Assembly: GCF_029203305.1 (NCBI RefSeq)
Contig: NC_089466.1
Coordinates: 186,001 to 250,000 of the forward strand
Reading direction: 5' to 3'
Length of the DNA: 64,000 nucleotides
Source: Yamadazyma tenuis
Taxonomy: Eukaryota > Ascomycota > Pichiomycetes > Serinales > Debaryomycetaceae
Position numbers and translations under genes: made by a program. Of the stretch, positions 27,444 through 38,210 are shown one piece after another. The notes under the pieces were generated by a model. The model was not told the origin of the DNA and did not search any database. It worked only from the letters and a program-made list of their open reading frames with translations. Numbering within the stretch: position 1 is the stretch's first letter; every line of letters begins with the position of its first letter.

Positions 27444-28940
27444 ATGCCAGAAACATACGCCTTCATCGACGCAGAAGATATCCTCTCATGGGACGAACTT
27501 TCCACAGATGATGAGCACCCGGTGATTGCACCCGTGCAATCCTCGTCTCAAAACTCGCCTTCTACGTCCACTTGTCATAAGTACCTCGAATTTACAGATA
27601 TGAATCCTACTACTTTCCATGTGGTCCGCCACTTTGCCAAACTCCTTGATGACAACGGATTTGTGTTCATTGATGAGCAAGAACCCATAACTCCCGAGTT
27701 GGAAGCCCAGATCAATGCGGGGGGCAAGTTCTACACCCTTCGTTCCGACTTGACAATTCTTCCGTTTGTCATTGGAGGCAAGTGGACCGCCACCCAAGGT
27801 GTGGGGCTTGCCGGGTGCCACATCGATGCCTTGACCGCCAAGCTCAAGCCGCTGAGCTTGAAGCCAAAGGTCGATGGATATGAGCTTTTGGGTGTAACAG
27901 GATATAGTGGAGGGTTGGACCATCTTCGTCTCGACCGAGACTTGGGACTCGGTGGGGCCGTTCTCATACGCCGCAAGGACGGTACTTACGCCCGAAAATT
28001 GGTAACATCTCCATGGCCAATTGCCCGGGTCCCGTCTCTCGCAGAGCATTTTGGTGTGGATGCAAAGTACAACCCCGAGACAGAAATGGTACCGGTTATA
28101 GGGTTTGACACCGAGCCTGAAGTCCCAATTGACCATCCCTTAGCTGACCGGCACCTGGCGAAGCTCTTGCGGTACGTGAGCTCTATCTCTGACGTTCCGG
28201 TGGACGATATTGTTGAGCTTGAACTTGAACTTTACGATACGCAAAAGGCCGTTATTGGGGGGCTTAAGGGAGAATTTGTGTTTGCCCCACGGTTGGATGA
28301 CCGTTTGTGTTCCTGGGCTGCCATATATGGGCTTATTGAATACGCCAATTTGTATGATTCCGATTCGTTAGCTGCTCACGACGGTTTGAGTATGGTTCTA
28401 TTGGTCGACAGTGAGGAAATTGGCAGTGGCACCCGTACGGGAGTGAAGGGCAAGTTTCTCAATGCCACCATCGACAAAATCCTTGTGATCAAGAAACAGC
28501 CTCCAGTGCAGTCGGTGGTTTTTGCCAACTCGATACTTCTTTCGGCAGATGTAACGCATTTGATGAACCCCAATTTCAAGTCGGCATACTTGGACAAGCA
28601 CTATCCGTTGCCCAACACCGGGATGACGATCAAAATCGATGCCAACGGTCATGTGGCCAGTGAGTATGTAGGGTATAACTTATTGAAGACACTCACCAGT
28701 CAGAACCAATTGAAGCTTCAACAGTTTCATATCAGAAACGACGCCAGTCTGGGAGGCACCATTGGACCATATTTGGCGACTGCTACGGGTGCAAGGGTTA
28801 TCGACATTGGTCTTCCCATATTGTCGATGCACAGTGTCCGTGCCATGTGTGGACTGGAGGATGTACAGAATGGAGTGGACTTTTTCAAAGCATTTTTCGA
28901 GGGATGGAGGCAAGAGTACAACAAGTACAGGGGGTTATAG
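27444..28940 (+). CDS. APE1: Vacuolar aminopeptidase I, M18 family
   Basis: Ape1 is a zinc aminopeptidase that in yeast reaches the vacuole through the Cvt/autophagy route. The M18 metal-binding and catalytic regions are present: GCHIDALTAKLK, LWLDRDLG-like RLDRDLGLGG, VDSEEIGSGTRTG and the final LSMHSVRAMCG. The sequence NPTTFHVVRHFAKLLDDNGF and the KLKP block are closer to vacuolar Ape1 than to cytosolic Ape4. With the start at 27444 it has 498 aa, and the first 55 residues would be the propeptide region. The frame continues upstream with ATGs at 27327 and 27213. The TATA box at 27255 argues against the latter. The 27327 start would give a hydrophobic signal-like N-terminus (MWITLFLVLYLPNALWSCGF), which would be unusual for Ape1. 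Confidence 0.88.
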   Translation: MPETYAFIDAEDILSWDELSTDDEHPVIAPVQSSSQNSPSTSTCHKYLEFTDMNPTTFHVVRHFAKLLDDNGFVFIDEQEPITPELEAQINAGGKFYTLRSDLTILPFVIGGKWTATQGVGLAGCHIDALTAKLKPLSLKPKVDGYELLGVTGYSGGLDHLRLDRDLGLGGAVLIRRKDGTYARKLVTSPWPIARVPSLAEHFGVDAKYNPETEMVPVIGFDTEPEVPIDHPLADRHLAKLLRYVSSISDVPVDDIVELELELYDTQKAVIGGLKGEFVFAPRLDDRLCSWAAIYGLIEYANLYDSDSLAAHDGLSMVLLVDSEEIGSGTRTGVKGKFLNATIDKILVIKKQPPVQSVVFANSILLSADVTHLMNPNFKSAYLDKHYPLPNTGMTIKIDANGHVASEYVGYNLLKTLTSQNQLKLQQFHIRNDASLGGTIGPYLATATGARVIDIGLPILSMHSVRAMCGLEDVQNGVDFFKAFFEGWRQEYNKYRGL

Positions 28941-29214
28941 AGCATGTGTCAACTGGCATATTCTACGAGCGTACAAATCAAATATTAAAGGCCCAAGACA
29001 CCACTCAGTAAAACGACAATTCTATGAAACCAACTATTATTGGTAATATTCAGACTCCTATCAACTCACAAGCACCTTGTCTACGTAATGGTATTGATAC
29101 CGTTACACCCGATATTTCAAACGTCTGTCACCTCACGTTACAATCCATACGCAACAATGTCGATTTGCTACATAGCTACTACTATTCATTCATCATTAAT
29201 TACTCATAAACCCA

Positions 29215-29619
29215 TCACACACTGCCAACAACAGCCGTAGCAAACATCAACGACCCCAATATCACGTACAACTTGACCGTAACCATATCAAGAGTGGCAG
29301 CCGCACTGTTATCTTCTAATGAGCCTGAGTTTCCCAGTGAACTGGAAGCAGCACTGCTACTGGTGGTATCGGCCGCCGAACTTAATATCGAGTCACTGGC
29401 ACTCTCCAACGTTAACGTTTGTGGCAGCGACGAGTATTCACCGATTTGGTCCATTGAGTAATTGCTCTCGTCCAATAACAACCCGTTATCACTGCTGACA
29501 GCCTGGTTCTTCAACTGGTCGGCAGAGGAAATGAGTGCAATGTTGGTGACACGCAGCAAGTCTTCCAAGCTGGACATGGTGGGTGTCAGTAAAGATGTGG
29601 AGTCGATTAGTAAACTCAT
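29215..29619 (-). CDS. Small Ser-rich predicted tail-anchored protein, unknown
   Basis: The 134-aa frame starts at a true ATG. It has no N-terminal signal peptide, a Ser/Ala-rich middle (residues 72-108) and a single hydrophobic segment at the very C-terminus (about 113-133), the arrangement of a tail-anchored membrane protein. An internal ATG at residue 15 could also serve. I recognise no family. It lies convergent to APE1 and upstream of the 3' end of STE20. The biased composition makes a chance frame less likely, but there is no homology evidence. Confidence 0.5.
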   Translation of the reverse strand: MSLLIDSTSLLTPTMSSLEDLLRVTNIALISSADQLKNQAVSSDNGLLLDESNYSMDQIGEYSSLPQTLTLESASDSILSSAADTTSSSAASSSLGNSGSLEDNSAAATLDMVTVKLYVILGSLMFATAVVGSV

Positions 29620-30299
29620 TGGAAAATACGTGTGTTGATAATTTTATGTAATGCAAATATAGGAAGTAGATCAGGAATTATAAGATCCCTAGGCGAGGTG
29701 ATTTCTAAATGATGGACACAGTGGGACTGTTAATTAGGGAGTAGAAAAAAGTATGTACATTTGTTATTCAAGGGGTATGTTGATGAATTTATACTCAGGA
29801 GGAAATGATTAAGGTACAAAAAGTTTTTCTATTGTTGAAAGTGTCCCTGAGTGGTGGCTGTATGCACACACGCCGATCCTCCGCAGTTATAAAGGGGAAT
29901 TGGTTCGCAGCCCCCGTGTACCTGTTCGTCTGCCTGCAAGCACATGCGAGTTCCAGCGCGTTATTACATCACATTAAGTCCGACGTTGGAATTGAATTTC
30001 TGTCATTGGATACATCTAATTATCCATCACCCGTGTCAGGCTTTAATGCAGCTCTTCTCACCGGGCACCTTCAACCCCTACTGTTGTAACAACTTTCTAT
30101 GTATTTGTTCTCGGTCCTCCGGTCCTGGGTTTGGGTTAACAATGTAACGCGAGTTGTGCAACAATAGCCCCTACACGATCACATCACAATGTCCCAATTA
30201 GGAACATAATCTGTCGGCTGTTTACAGTGCTACGTCATAATTCAATGGGGGGTTAGATTATATTATTGTTACACACATTATTATATATACAATTATTGT
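29620..30299. other. Intergenic region between two minus-strand genes
   Basis: These 680 bases hold the promoter of the small tail-anchored gene and the 3' region of STE20. Nothing else is evident; an open frame on the plus strand at 29805-30089 has no plausible features. Confidence 0.5.
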
Positions 30300-33200
30300 T
30301 TAATCGTCCTCTCTCTCACTGGCCTTTTTCATCCGAGCTATTTTAACCAATGGCGACAACAGACTAACATCGTCACTTTCAACAATAAACTTATCATTTA
30401 ACAATTGGTCAGCGTCAGCTCGCTTGTTGAAGTCCACCTGTAAACACCACGACAAGAACTTGCGAATATCGTAACTCAAAGCTTCGGGTTCTTTTAATTT
30501 GGGGGTACCATTGGTGGCTATCAAGTACAATGCTCTCAAAGGAGTCTCATTCAAGTAAGGAGGTTCACCTTCGATCATCTCAATCATCATGATTCCCAAA
30601 GACCAGATATCCACCTTGGGCCCATATTCCTTTCTGCTGACCACCTCGGGGGCCATCCAATAGGGGGTACCCACCATGGTTGTTCTCTTGAGGTTGATCT
30701 CGTTGATTTGAGCACAGAACCCAAAATCGGTCATTTTGATGTTTCCATCAATGTTCAACAAAATGTTGTCACTCTTGATATCTCTGTGGATGACACCTTT
30801 GCTGTGCAAAAATTTCAAGCCTTTCAAGGTTTCTCGACAAACAGCTCCAATCTGGCCCTCGGTCATCACACTGTGGGTGACGATTTCGGTTAACGATCCT
30901 CCTTCCATGTACTCCATAACCACCCATAAGTCGCCCTTGTAAAGGTAAGAATCAATGAAGTTCACAATATTGGGATGCTTACTACCCTTCATGACAAGAA
31001 TCTCATTGATGATCAATTCTTTCTTGGGCTGCTGTTCTAAGTTCATCTGCTTAATGGCAACCGTACTGGACTTGTTACTGACTTCGTGTGCAATGTAAAC
31101 CCCTCCGCTAGCTCCTTGTCCGACCTTCATCAAATCGGTATACAAGGTGTTGGGGTCTCCCTTCGTACAAATGCTTTGCAACTTAGCCAAGATCTGTTGG
31201 TTCTTGCGCTTTTTGTCTTCTCTCTTCTTCTGAGCTATCAACGCAGCCTGTTTGGCATCCCTCACCGGGTTCTTCTTCTTATCAGCTGCGCTAGTATCTT
31301 CTTCCCGCCTGGATTTAATCTTTGTAGGAGACTTCAAGGCAAGTTTGGGAGGTGAAGAAACTGGCTCCGATACTGTTGTGGGGGTTGTCACTTGAGGTTC
31401 CACGGCCTGAGAAGGAGGTGGAGGTGGAGGTGGAGGTGGAGGTGGAGGTGCCCTAGGCTTTTGAATGTGCTTGCTGGTCTGCAGTGGAGGTGGTGGAGGA
31501 GGCCTGTGTCCTTTGAGATTTTTGGCAGAAAAATCGTCAAATTTGGAGCTTGACGTGATAGGTGCCGTGGTCGGGCCCTTCTTTGTTTCCACTGGTTGAA
31601 GTTTCGAAACCAAAGAATTGTTATGAGACTTAGACTTGGGGATCGAACCTTGTGGCTGGACCTGTGGGGCTTGTGACTGGCCTGTTGGGAATGGCACCGA
31701 GATTTTACTGCCATCACTGAACTTTCGGGAGTTCTTCAAAGACTTCAACGACTTTGATGAAAACGACCGTCCGTTAAACAAAGACTTTCCTCTGGGAGAA
31801 GTTTGAGAGCTTGGAGACACAGGAACATTGGCGTGTTGTTCGGGAGTCACAGCCGTCGATGTCGACGTCATCGAAGGCGTGGATCCAGGTGGTGGGGGGC
31901 GGGGAGCGGGTCTCGATGGGATAAACTGGTGTTCGTATGCAGCCGGGACAGTGGTGTTTGCATTCACACTGCTACTACGGCTCCTGTGATCTTGCAGAGG
32001 CGTCAGGACATTGCGAACACTTCCACTCAGGTTCTGGTTCGGTACTGCTCCGGGGGTGCCTGGAGGTGTGATAGAATTGTTCACAGATGAGGCTGAAAAG
32101 TTGCGATCATAGTTGAACTTCTTGAAGGCATTTTCGTCTGAATTCTCGTTATTGTCCTGGTAAAACGCCACAATATCCATGACCGCTTGTGGATGTTGCA
32201 ACTGTTCCGTCTTAGAGATCCCACTAGCACTCAATAACCTCTCCCATTCAATGGGAAGACCCGTGTACGTTCCGTCATCGTCCACACCCACATGGGCCAC
32301 ATGTTTGGCATTGAAAGGTGTACTTATCTTCATGTTGACACTGGTAGCGCTAACCTCGGGAGATGCTACCAGCTTGTTCTTCGTGAACATGTTGCTGAAC
32401 ACCTTGAACCCACTCTTACGTTTCCGGCTGCCATTGGAAACAACCGAACTGGAACGAGGAGACGAATTGATGGAATCTCGGGCGGTAATTCCCATCCCTA
32501 AGTGTTCGCGAGGACTCGAGGTAATTGAGCCGGGCGTGGTGCTAATGCCTGGGCCGTACCGGGCATTTTGATTCAATACAGGCGTCATGGCCGCCGTCTG
32601 GTGGTACGACTGGTTGGGAGTCGTCACCGAAGAGCTGTAGGTCGAGTGTTTTGGAGTTTGCAAATGATAAGGCACCGGTGGCGGTGGAGGAAGCTGTGGG
32701 CTGCGGATCACCGTGGCATCGGATAACACCCGTTTCTGTTCATTCGCCTGGTCGATGGCTCCGGCTCCATCATTGGGTTCAATTGTATCTTGGCTGACTT
32801 CCAACGTATCATCTCCAACGTTCTCTTTGTCATCAAAGTCATGGCCATGGCCGTTGGCCATCTGCAACTCTGGAAGGTCCTGACCCTCGGAGTCGGCCAC
32901 CTCACTAACAACGTCAATATCAGGCGTTTTCTCCTGGGGAATGTCGTCGATGTTCTCGTCATCAATGGTGGTGATCTTGTCAAGCACATCATGTTGAAGA
33001 TTGTTGTCGATCTCAGACGTGACTGAGTCTTTGTGCAGATGGTTCAGGTCCAAGTACTTCGCATAGTAATGCTGGTCTTCACCCAAAGACTCTTTATCGA
33101 CTTTGCCAAACTGGAACGAGCTCTGGTTGCTTTTCTGCGGACTAGCATCCACCGTAGTGGTGCCACTGGCTGACTCGACGTCCAAAAAATTGGGGTCGTT

Positions 33201-33521
33201 GGATACTCCGGGGTCTAATGTGGACTTATAAGCTGGCTTCAAAGAGGGAGACTCAACTGAGCTCTTCTCGTCGGTCAAATCTCTAAAGTCGTAGGTGGCA
33301 GGCATCCGGGGCAACGAGCCCTCGCCGTTTCCTGCCGGCACCGGACTCGACTCGAGGTTTTCGTGGTTAGTGTCGTCGCTCTCAGCGATGGAAACAATGT
33401 CCATGTCACTGGTGGGCGAGTCATGGTCATTTTTTGACTCATCGACTTTGATGTTGTCGAACTTGGAGATGGTGTCCTGTAAGGGCGACCCCAAACTGGT
33501 TTTATTGACTGTGTCCGACAT
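30300..33521 (-). CDS. STE20: p21-activated protein kinase Ste20/Cst20
   Basis: Ste20 is the Cdc42-activated kinase at the top of the mating, filamentation and osmosensing MAPK cascades. The 1073-aa protein has a long acidic, disordered N-terminus and a CRIB domain at about 397-435 ([19 protein letters not shown]). A poly-Pro stretch lies near residues 690-705, and a basic region follows. The C-terminal kinase domain (about 790-1050) has [30 protein letters not shown] and GTPYWMAPE. There is no N-terminal PH domain, which excludes Cla4. The CRIB context [12 protein letters not shown] and the tail [11 protein letters not shown] match Ste20. The frame is complete. Confidence 0.95.
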   Translation of the reverse strand: MSDTVNKTSLGSPLQDTISKFDNIKVDESKNDHDSPTSDMDIVSIAESDDTNHENLESSPVPAGNGEGSLPRMPATYDFRDLTDEKSSVESPSLKPAYKSTLDPGVSNDPNFLDVESASGTTTVDASPQKSNQSSFQFGKVDKESLGEDQHYYAKYLDLNHLHKDSVTSEIDNNLQHDVLDKITTIDDENIDDIPQEKTPDIDVVSEVADSEGQDLPELQMANGHGHDFDDKENVGDDTLEVSQDTIEPNDGAGAIDQANEQKRVLSDATVIRSPQLPPPPPVPYHLQTPKHSTYSSSVTTPNQSYHQTAAMTPVLNQNARYGPGISTTPGSITSSPREHLGMGITARDSINSSPRSSSVVSNGSRKRKSGFKVFSNMFTKNKLVASPEVSATSVNMKISTPFNAKHVAHVGVDDDGTYTGLPIEWERLLSASGISKTEQLQHPQAVMDIVAFYQDNNENSDENAFKKFNYDRNFSASSVNNSITPPGTPGAVPNQNLSGSVRNVLTPLQDHRSRSSSVNANTTVPAAYEHQFIPSRPAPRPPPPGSTPSMTSTSTAVTPEQHANVPVSPSSQTSPRGKSLFNGRSFSSKSLKSLKNSRKFSDGSKISVPFPTGQSQAPQVQPQGSIPKSKSHNNSLVSKLQPVETKKGPTTAPITSSSKFDDFSAKNLKGHRPPPPPPLQTSKHIQKPRAPPPPPPPPPPPPSQAVEPQVTTPTTVSEPVSSPPKLALKSPTKIKSRREEDTSAADKKKNPVRDAKQAALIAQKKREDKKRKNQQILAKLQSICTKGDPNTLYTDLMKVGQGASGGVYIAHEVSNKSSTVAIKQMNLEQQPKKELIINEILVMKGSKHPNIVNFIDSYLYKGDLWVVMEYMEGGSLTEIVTHSVMTEGQIGAVCRETLKGLKFLHSKGVIHRDIKSDNILLNIDGNIKMTDFGFCAQINEINLKRTTMVGTPYWMAPEVVSRKEYGPKVDIWSLGIMMIEMIEGEPPYLNETPLRALYLIATNGTPKLKEPEALSYDIRKFLSWCLQVDFNKRADADQLLNDKFIVESDDVSLLSPLVKIARMKKASEREDD
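31414..31450. repeat. GGAGGT microsatellite coding the Ste20 poly-Pro tract
   Basis: About six GGAGGT units (ACCTCC on the coding strand) encode a run of 12 or more Pro residues, likely variable in length between strains. Poly-Pro in this region could bind SH3 proteins. Confidence 0.85.
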
Positions 33522-34020
33522 TGGTGAAAAATAATAACGGATAAAGTATATGTCTAATTAGGCAAACGGGAGACGTGCTGCATTCAATGGAGGTAAACGA
33601 GAAGAAACGCGAGTGGGCTTGAGTATTGCTGGTCGGAGTATTGAATTGGGAGAAACAGGTACGTCGCGTGTGCGTGGGCAACTGGGGTAAATGAATGGAT
33701 ACAATTAAGCTGGTAACTTGGTTCCCTGAGTTGATTTCAACAAACATGAAAAAGTAGGTCGCGCGCATACGGTCGGCACACGTCCTGCCTCCACTGCATA
33801 GACTACCCGCCAGGGTGACAACGCAACCTACAACCTACCACAGATACGGGGTTTGTAGTATTAAACTTAAATATATCATATATAGCGGAGTTATGGCTTT
33901 ACAACACCCTAAATTTCCCATTTTTAATTTTCCAAAGTGTATGCTTTTATTCATGCTTCATGCAAAACTCAAAATTTTAGCCATGCACATTTTACACCTT
34001 TTACACCTTTTAGGTTAAAT
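33522..34020. other. Intergenic region upstream of STE20
   Basis: These 499 bases run from the STE20 start to the 3' end of CUE2. AT-rich sequence at 33840-34010 probably serves 3' end formation of CUE2. I see no gene. Confidence 0.5.
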
Positions 34021-35268
34021 TCATCCAGAATCTTTTCGTTTTCCCAAAATAATGTATCCCCATGTCTCTTCGGTGTACATATACATATGACTAGCAAGGT
34101 ACTTGCCTACCGACACCTTGATACGAGAATAGCCTTGTGCAGAATGAATTCCTCGTCCCGTTACCACCCTCAACGGTTCTACAAACTGAGCTTTTGTTCC
34201 ATAGTGACTCAACTTGCCGTCCTCAATCCGTTCCTGTTGCTCCTGTGCCCACCAGTCACGAAGGGCCATAGTGGTGGCTTGCATGGCATCGGACACGCCC
34301 ATCATGTGGAGATCAATGCTGTGGAGATGTGAGATTTTGGAAACTGGGGACAATGACGTCTGTACTCCACGGTTTGGAATCCTCTGCAATCCCTTGGCCT
34401 CGGTCTGTTGAAGGAGTCTCTGTCCGGCCTTGGGTATCTTCAAAACGTCCACTTTGGATCCAAGCTTCTCCTTGGGACCAGAGAGTTTGGGCATCTCTTC
34501 ACCTGTAAACCATTCGCCTGCGAAAGTCTGCCGTTCATACATTGCCGTTATGATGACTCCAACCATCTCAACCGTCTTGTTGAGATCCCCTTTGAACATC
34601 ACCAAGAGCTTTTTCAAAAACGGTTTGCTGATAAGTCTGAAATCAGGATTGGTGTTGTAAAAGTCCTCCAATTCCCGGAATTCTGGTAGGCCCTCGTCAT
34701 ACACATACTGGGTTTTGCAGTTGTATCCTCTGTTCACTCGCGAACGAGTAGCAGACTCGGAACTACCCAAGTCCACCTCATTTATCACCAATTCGATGAA
34801 TGACTTGCCGTAATCACCTTTGTTGAGATCCAAGTACTTCTTGCACGTCGCCTCATCCATTCCTGTGGTCCGAACAATCTGGCCTAATGAACATGGAAAT
34901 CCTGCACTGCCAACCACTTCGTTTCCTACCAAGTTTAACACAGCCAAATCCATATTTGAACCGTTTGTTACAAAGGCCGCATTCAACGTGCCCAAGCTCA
35001 TGTTGGGAAACATTTCTAGAAGAATGTATACCTCATGGGGGTAATTTTGGTCGGGTTCGTGGCTAGTAAGAACCAATTGCACAAGTTCCTCAATCAGAGC
35101 TGCCGGATGCGATTTAATGGTGAGTGCTAGCACACGGCGAGGCTTCTCTGGAAACACCTCCTGAAGCTGTCGGAGGGTGCCTAATCGATGCTGAAAGTCG
35201 GGATCTTCAAGTGGGTCCACACAATCGGGTCCACCACTCAAGTGTATTGATGTGGGACCTTGTCTCAT
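34021..35268 (-). CDS. CUE2: No-go decay endonuclease Cue2, CUE and SMR domains
   Basis: Cue2 cuts mRNA at collided ribosomes through its SMR domain. The 415-aa protein has two CUE-type ubiquitin-binding segments near the N-terminus: about 31-68, and 79-117 with LLEMFPNMSLGTLNAAF. A middle region and a C-terminal SMR domain (about 315-410) follow. The SMR hallmarks are the DLH triad (Asp319-Leu-His321) and VTGRGIHSAQGYSRIK (about 369-384), so the catalytic residues appear kept. S. cerevisiae Cue2 is 443 aa with the same order of domains. The start ATG at 35268 follows an A/T-rich leader. Confidence 0.88.
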   Translation of the reverse strand: MRQGPTSIHLSGGPDCVDPLEDPDFQHRLGTLRQLQEVFPEKPRRVLALTIKSHPAALIEELVQLVLTSHEPDQNYPHEVYILLEMFPNMSLGTLNAAFVTNGSNMDLAVLNLVGNEVVGSAGFPCSLGQIVRTTGMDEATCKKYLDLNKGDYGKSFIELVINEVDLGSSESATRSRVNRGYNCKTQYVYDEGLPEFRELEDFYNTNPDFRLISKPFLKKLLVMFKGDLNKTVEMVGVIITAMYERQTFAGEWFTGEEMPKLSGPKEKLGSKVDVLKIPKAGQRLLQQTEAKGLQRIPNRGVQTSLSPVSKISHLHSIDLHMMGVSDAMQATTMALRDWWAQEQQERIEDGKLSHYGTKAQFVEPLRVVTGRGIHSAQGYSRIKVSVGKYLASHMYMYTEETWGYIILGKRKDSG

Positions 35269-35427
35269 CCCTGATGTTCAATTTTTTTTTTGTGCGCACT
35301 GGCTGCAAATAACTCGTCTGTGCACCCATAAAAGCTACTTTACCATTATTAATGTATATTATACTACTTCACACTGTTTCTGACAACATTATTGTGTATT
35401 GTACCACTCTACACTGGCTTTGAACTA

Positions 35428-36477
35428 TTATACCTCAACCACCTGGCTCTCAAATGCGTCTTTTATCACACCGATAATGGCACTCGAGTTAATCTTATCG
35501 TTTCCCCCCTTCGAAATACCGTACTCAACTTCACTCAAGCCCTTCAAGATCTTGATTTTCGTCTGCTTGTCCAATTCATACTTGTTCAATATTCCAACGA
35601 ACCCCTCAAGCAAGTCTATCAACGCCAACCCCTTGACTCTCTTGAACTTGTCCATTGTTAAATAAGCAGTAGTCCAATCGTCTTTCAAGATCGAGTCCAA
35701 CACGGTTTCCACATCCTTTGGCTGGGGAGCACCTATGCAGTTATATATCATTTCCTCGTCAATTTCGTCGTCAGGATTATCCAAAGATGCCTTACAACTT
35801 TGTAGCACATTCAAGGCTCTTCTCATATCTCCTTGGGACAACGTCAAAAGTGACTCAATGGCATCTGGCTTGATGGTGATCTTCTCCTTGATAACCACGT
35901 TCTTCAATCTTTCCCGTATGGCATCGGTGTGGATAGGTTGAAACCGGAAGCGAGTACACCTGGACACCAACGCTGGGTTCAACTTGTGGGAGTAGTTGGC
36001 CAAAATACAGAACCGAGTGTTCTTGGTATACTTTTCGATGATTCTTCTCAAGGCGTTTTGAGCAACCGATGTCATGGCGTCTGCTTCGTCCAAGATAATC
36101 AACTTAAAGCCTTTACTAAAGATTTGCATGGTGGAAGCAAAGTCTTTGATCTGGTTTCTCACCACATCGATACCTCTATCATCCGAAGCGTTCAACTCCA
36201 ACACCATGTTCTTGTACTTGGGTCCATAGATCTCTCGTGCTAATGCAATGATGGTGGACGTTTTCCCGGTCCCCGGAGGCCCATAGAATAGTAAATGAGG
36301 AAGTTTACCCTCTTGCACAAACTTGCGAACGGTATCAACAATTTCAGATTGACCATACACTTCATCCAAGGTCTCAGGTCTATACTTCTCCACCCTTTAA
36401 TATGTTAGTACGTCAGCTGTAGTAGTTTTCTGATCATTTTGTACTTACCATGGTAAGTTCTCTTTATTCTTCTCCAT
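35428..36477 (-). CDS. RFC3: Replication factor C subunit 3 (clamp loader), spliced
   Basis: Rfc3 is one of the small AAA+ subunits that load PCNA at primer ends. The gene has exon 1 at 36449-36477 (29 bases) and exon 2 at 35428-36394, giving 331 aa. Exon 1 codes for MEKNKENLP and two bases of Trp10; splicing yields ENLPWVEKYRPETLDEVYG, identical in style to S. cerevisiae Rfc3. Walker A is GPPGTGKTST (about 48-57). Walker B is LIILDEADAM, and the SRC arginine-finger motif appears as ALVSRCTRF. MID1 is the adjacent gene, as in S. cerevisiae (YNL290W-YNL291C), though here both lie on the same strand. Confidence 0.97.
36395..36448 (-). other. Spliceosomal intron, 54 bases
   Basis: On the minus strand the donor is GTAAGT (36448-36443), the branch site TACTAAC (36410-36404) and the acceptor AAG ends at 36395. 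It is very short and close to the start codon. Confidence 0.93.
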
Positions 36478-36498
36478 GGTGAATAATGTTGAGATAGT

Positions 36499-36504
36499 AC
36501 GCGT
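36499..36504. promoter_or_regulatory. MCB box upstream of RFC3
   Basis: ACGCGT, the MBF (MluI) box typical of DNA-replication genes, lies 22 bases before the RFC3 start in the short RFC3-MID1 spacer. Use in G1/S control is inferred from the motif and the gene's role. Confidence 0.5.
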
Positions 36505-36554
36505 TCGAAAGTTTTTTTTACGGTGCGCACTTACATAAACCGTTGATTAAAACC

Positions 36555-38129
36555 CTATAAAAGTGCCAACACCAACACCGTGGCGAAGGCCAATGCATAG
36601 TTGACGAGGTAGCGTGGGGGTGCAGCACTCTTGGTCGTCGCCGTCTTACCCACAAAATTGCACGTCGGGTACTCTTCGTCAGGGTCCTCCCAGTAGTACG
36701 AGAGCACCGTCCGGTTGAAGTTCGGACACCCAAATCCTAGTTCAGCAGGACAATCGCGCACTATGGCCTCACACACGTTCAAGCACGGAAGCATCTCGTA
36801 GTACATGAGGTCCGGGTCGAGTACGTCGTTGATCCAGGAGTTTCGTGAGTCTCCTGGCTCGGTTTCTCGGTACCCGGTAATGTTTCTTGTGGAACAACGA
36901 GGAATTGTCACCGCACAAAGCCAGTTTTTGTAGCTATCAGCGCAGTCGTCACACGTACGGAACGGCAGAAATGCCAGGACGTCTGATTCATCACATGGAA
37001 TCTGCTGCATCACCCGACTGAAGTTGGCGTACAAGCTACGGGCCCGGTCGTCAAAAAGACTCTTGAGCTCTTCCTTCGAATAGGCATCGCTATTGGGCAC
37101 CGAATACGCCACCTGGTCACAGAAATCTAGGTCGTAGATCAAGTTACACGCCCCACTGTCCATCGTCTTAAACTCGAACGGCTGGTATACGGCGCCGCCA
37201 AAGTCCCGTCCACTGAAGTCCGATATCAAGTACGCAATGTACTGGGTTGACTTATTGAGACCACCCACGTAGAACTGCTGTTGCCACCCACCACCACGGG
37301 TTGTGAAACTGGACTCGAACAAGTCCGGGTCTGAGTCCGAGCTGAAAAGTGCCGGGCCACTCCGAATCGCACACCAACTGTTATTCAAGACACGGAAATA
37401 GTCTTTATACTGGTGCGAGTAAATGAAGAGCGAGTACCGTGAATGCGAAATGTTATAGTCTGACGAGTCGAACCCGGAAGAATCAGACAAGTTCCCCGTC
37501 ACGATCAACGCCGATATCTCGTCCGTGTCAACCAACAGCGCCCAGCTACGGTCGTCCCACTGGAAAACCAAATCATTCTGTGACACCCCCATTTCGTACG
37601 ACCATACGGCGCTGGCATCCGTGTTCTCAGGTGCTTGCACCGCAATGTATAGCACCGCGTTGACGTTGGAGGTGGCAGGAACGTCGGCAAGCGCTTGGAA
37701 GTAGCCCGACGAGAAGTAATCCATGTCCCCTAGTTCCAAGTTCTGGAACATACTGCCATTGAATGAGTAATATACAGTTAGACTCGGATCATCCTCTGTG
37801 AGATTGGCAGGCTGTGAACAGATATTCCCGGTGATGAAAATCAAGTACTCGTAGTACAGACCGATTCCGCTTGACGTGTTGACATTAAATGAAAAGTATT
37901 GTATTTCTGACTGGCCTATGGTGGCACTTATGGGGGTAAATTCCTCAAGACCCTCTGAGCCATCTTTTCTTTTGGCCCTGAACGGATCTGAAACAAAGTC
38001 ATCGAAGAAGTTATCCCCAGCCTCCATCGGTTGGTTGATATCTATCCCCAAGTCAACCCACGCATCTACACGGGCGATCACTCCCGAAAGGAGCGACACC
38101 ATCGCTGTTAGCGCATAGATGAGGTGCAT
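36555..38129 (-). CDS. MID1: Stretch-activated calcium channel component Mid1
   Basis: Mid1 works with the Cch1 channel in calcium influx during mating and stress. The 524-aa protein starts with a signal peptide (MHLIYALTAMVSLLSGV; ATG 38129, since the frame further upstream has no ATG). It has a long ectodomain with many Asn-X-Ser/Thr sites. A Cys-rich C-terminal region (PFRTCDDCADSYKNWLC, then several more Cys) leads to a terminal hydrophobic stretch that could serve as a GPI or membrane anchor. Only 77 bases separate it from the start of RFC3. Adjacency to RFC3 is shared with S. cerevisiae. Confidence 0.92.
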   Translation of the reverse strand: MHLIYALTAMVSLLSGVIARVDAWVDLGIDINQPMEAGDNFFDDFVSDPFRAKRKDGSEGLEEFTPISATIGQSEIQYFSFNVNTSSGIGLYYEYLIFITGNICSQPANLTEDDPSLTVYYSFNGSMFQNLELGDMDYFSSGYFQALADVPATSNVNAVLYIAVQAPENTDASAVWSYEMGVSQNDLVFQWDDRSWALLVDTDEISALIVTGNLSDSSGFDSSDYNISHSRYSLFIYSHQYKDYFRVLNNSWCAIRSGPALFSSDSDPDLFESSFTTRGGGWQQQFYVGGLNKSTQYIAYLISDFSGRDFGGAVYQPFEFKTMDSGACNLIYDLDFCDQVAYSVPNSDAYSKEELKSLFDDRARSLYANFSRVMQQIPCDESDVLAFLPFRTCDDCADSYKNWLCAVTIPRCSTRNITGYRETEPGDSRNSWINDVLDPDLMYYEMLPCLNVCEAIVRDCPAELGFGCPNFNRTVLSYYWEDPDEEYPTCNFVGKTATTKSAAPPRYLVNYALAFATVLVLALL

Positions 38130-38210
38130 GCTGTGGATAAGATATTTCCAAAAGTGCGCATTAAGTCGCACGGTTTATTTATAACAAATATTTGAATGCT
38201 TCTATTCACA

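Noticed and set aside
27486..28136. Minus-strand frame of 216 codons inside APE1
   Set aside because: It is antisense to conserved metal-binding motifs of the aminopeptidase and has no family features.
30300..33521. Cla4 identity for the PAK kinase
   Set aside because: There is no PH domain before the CRIB, and the C-terminal tail matches Ste20.
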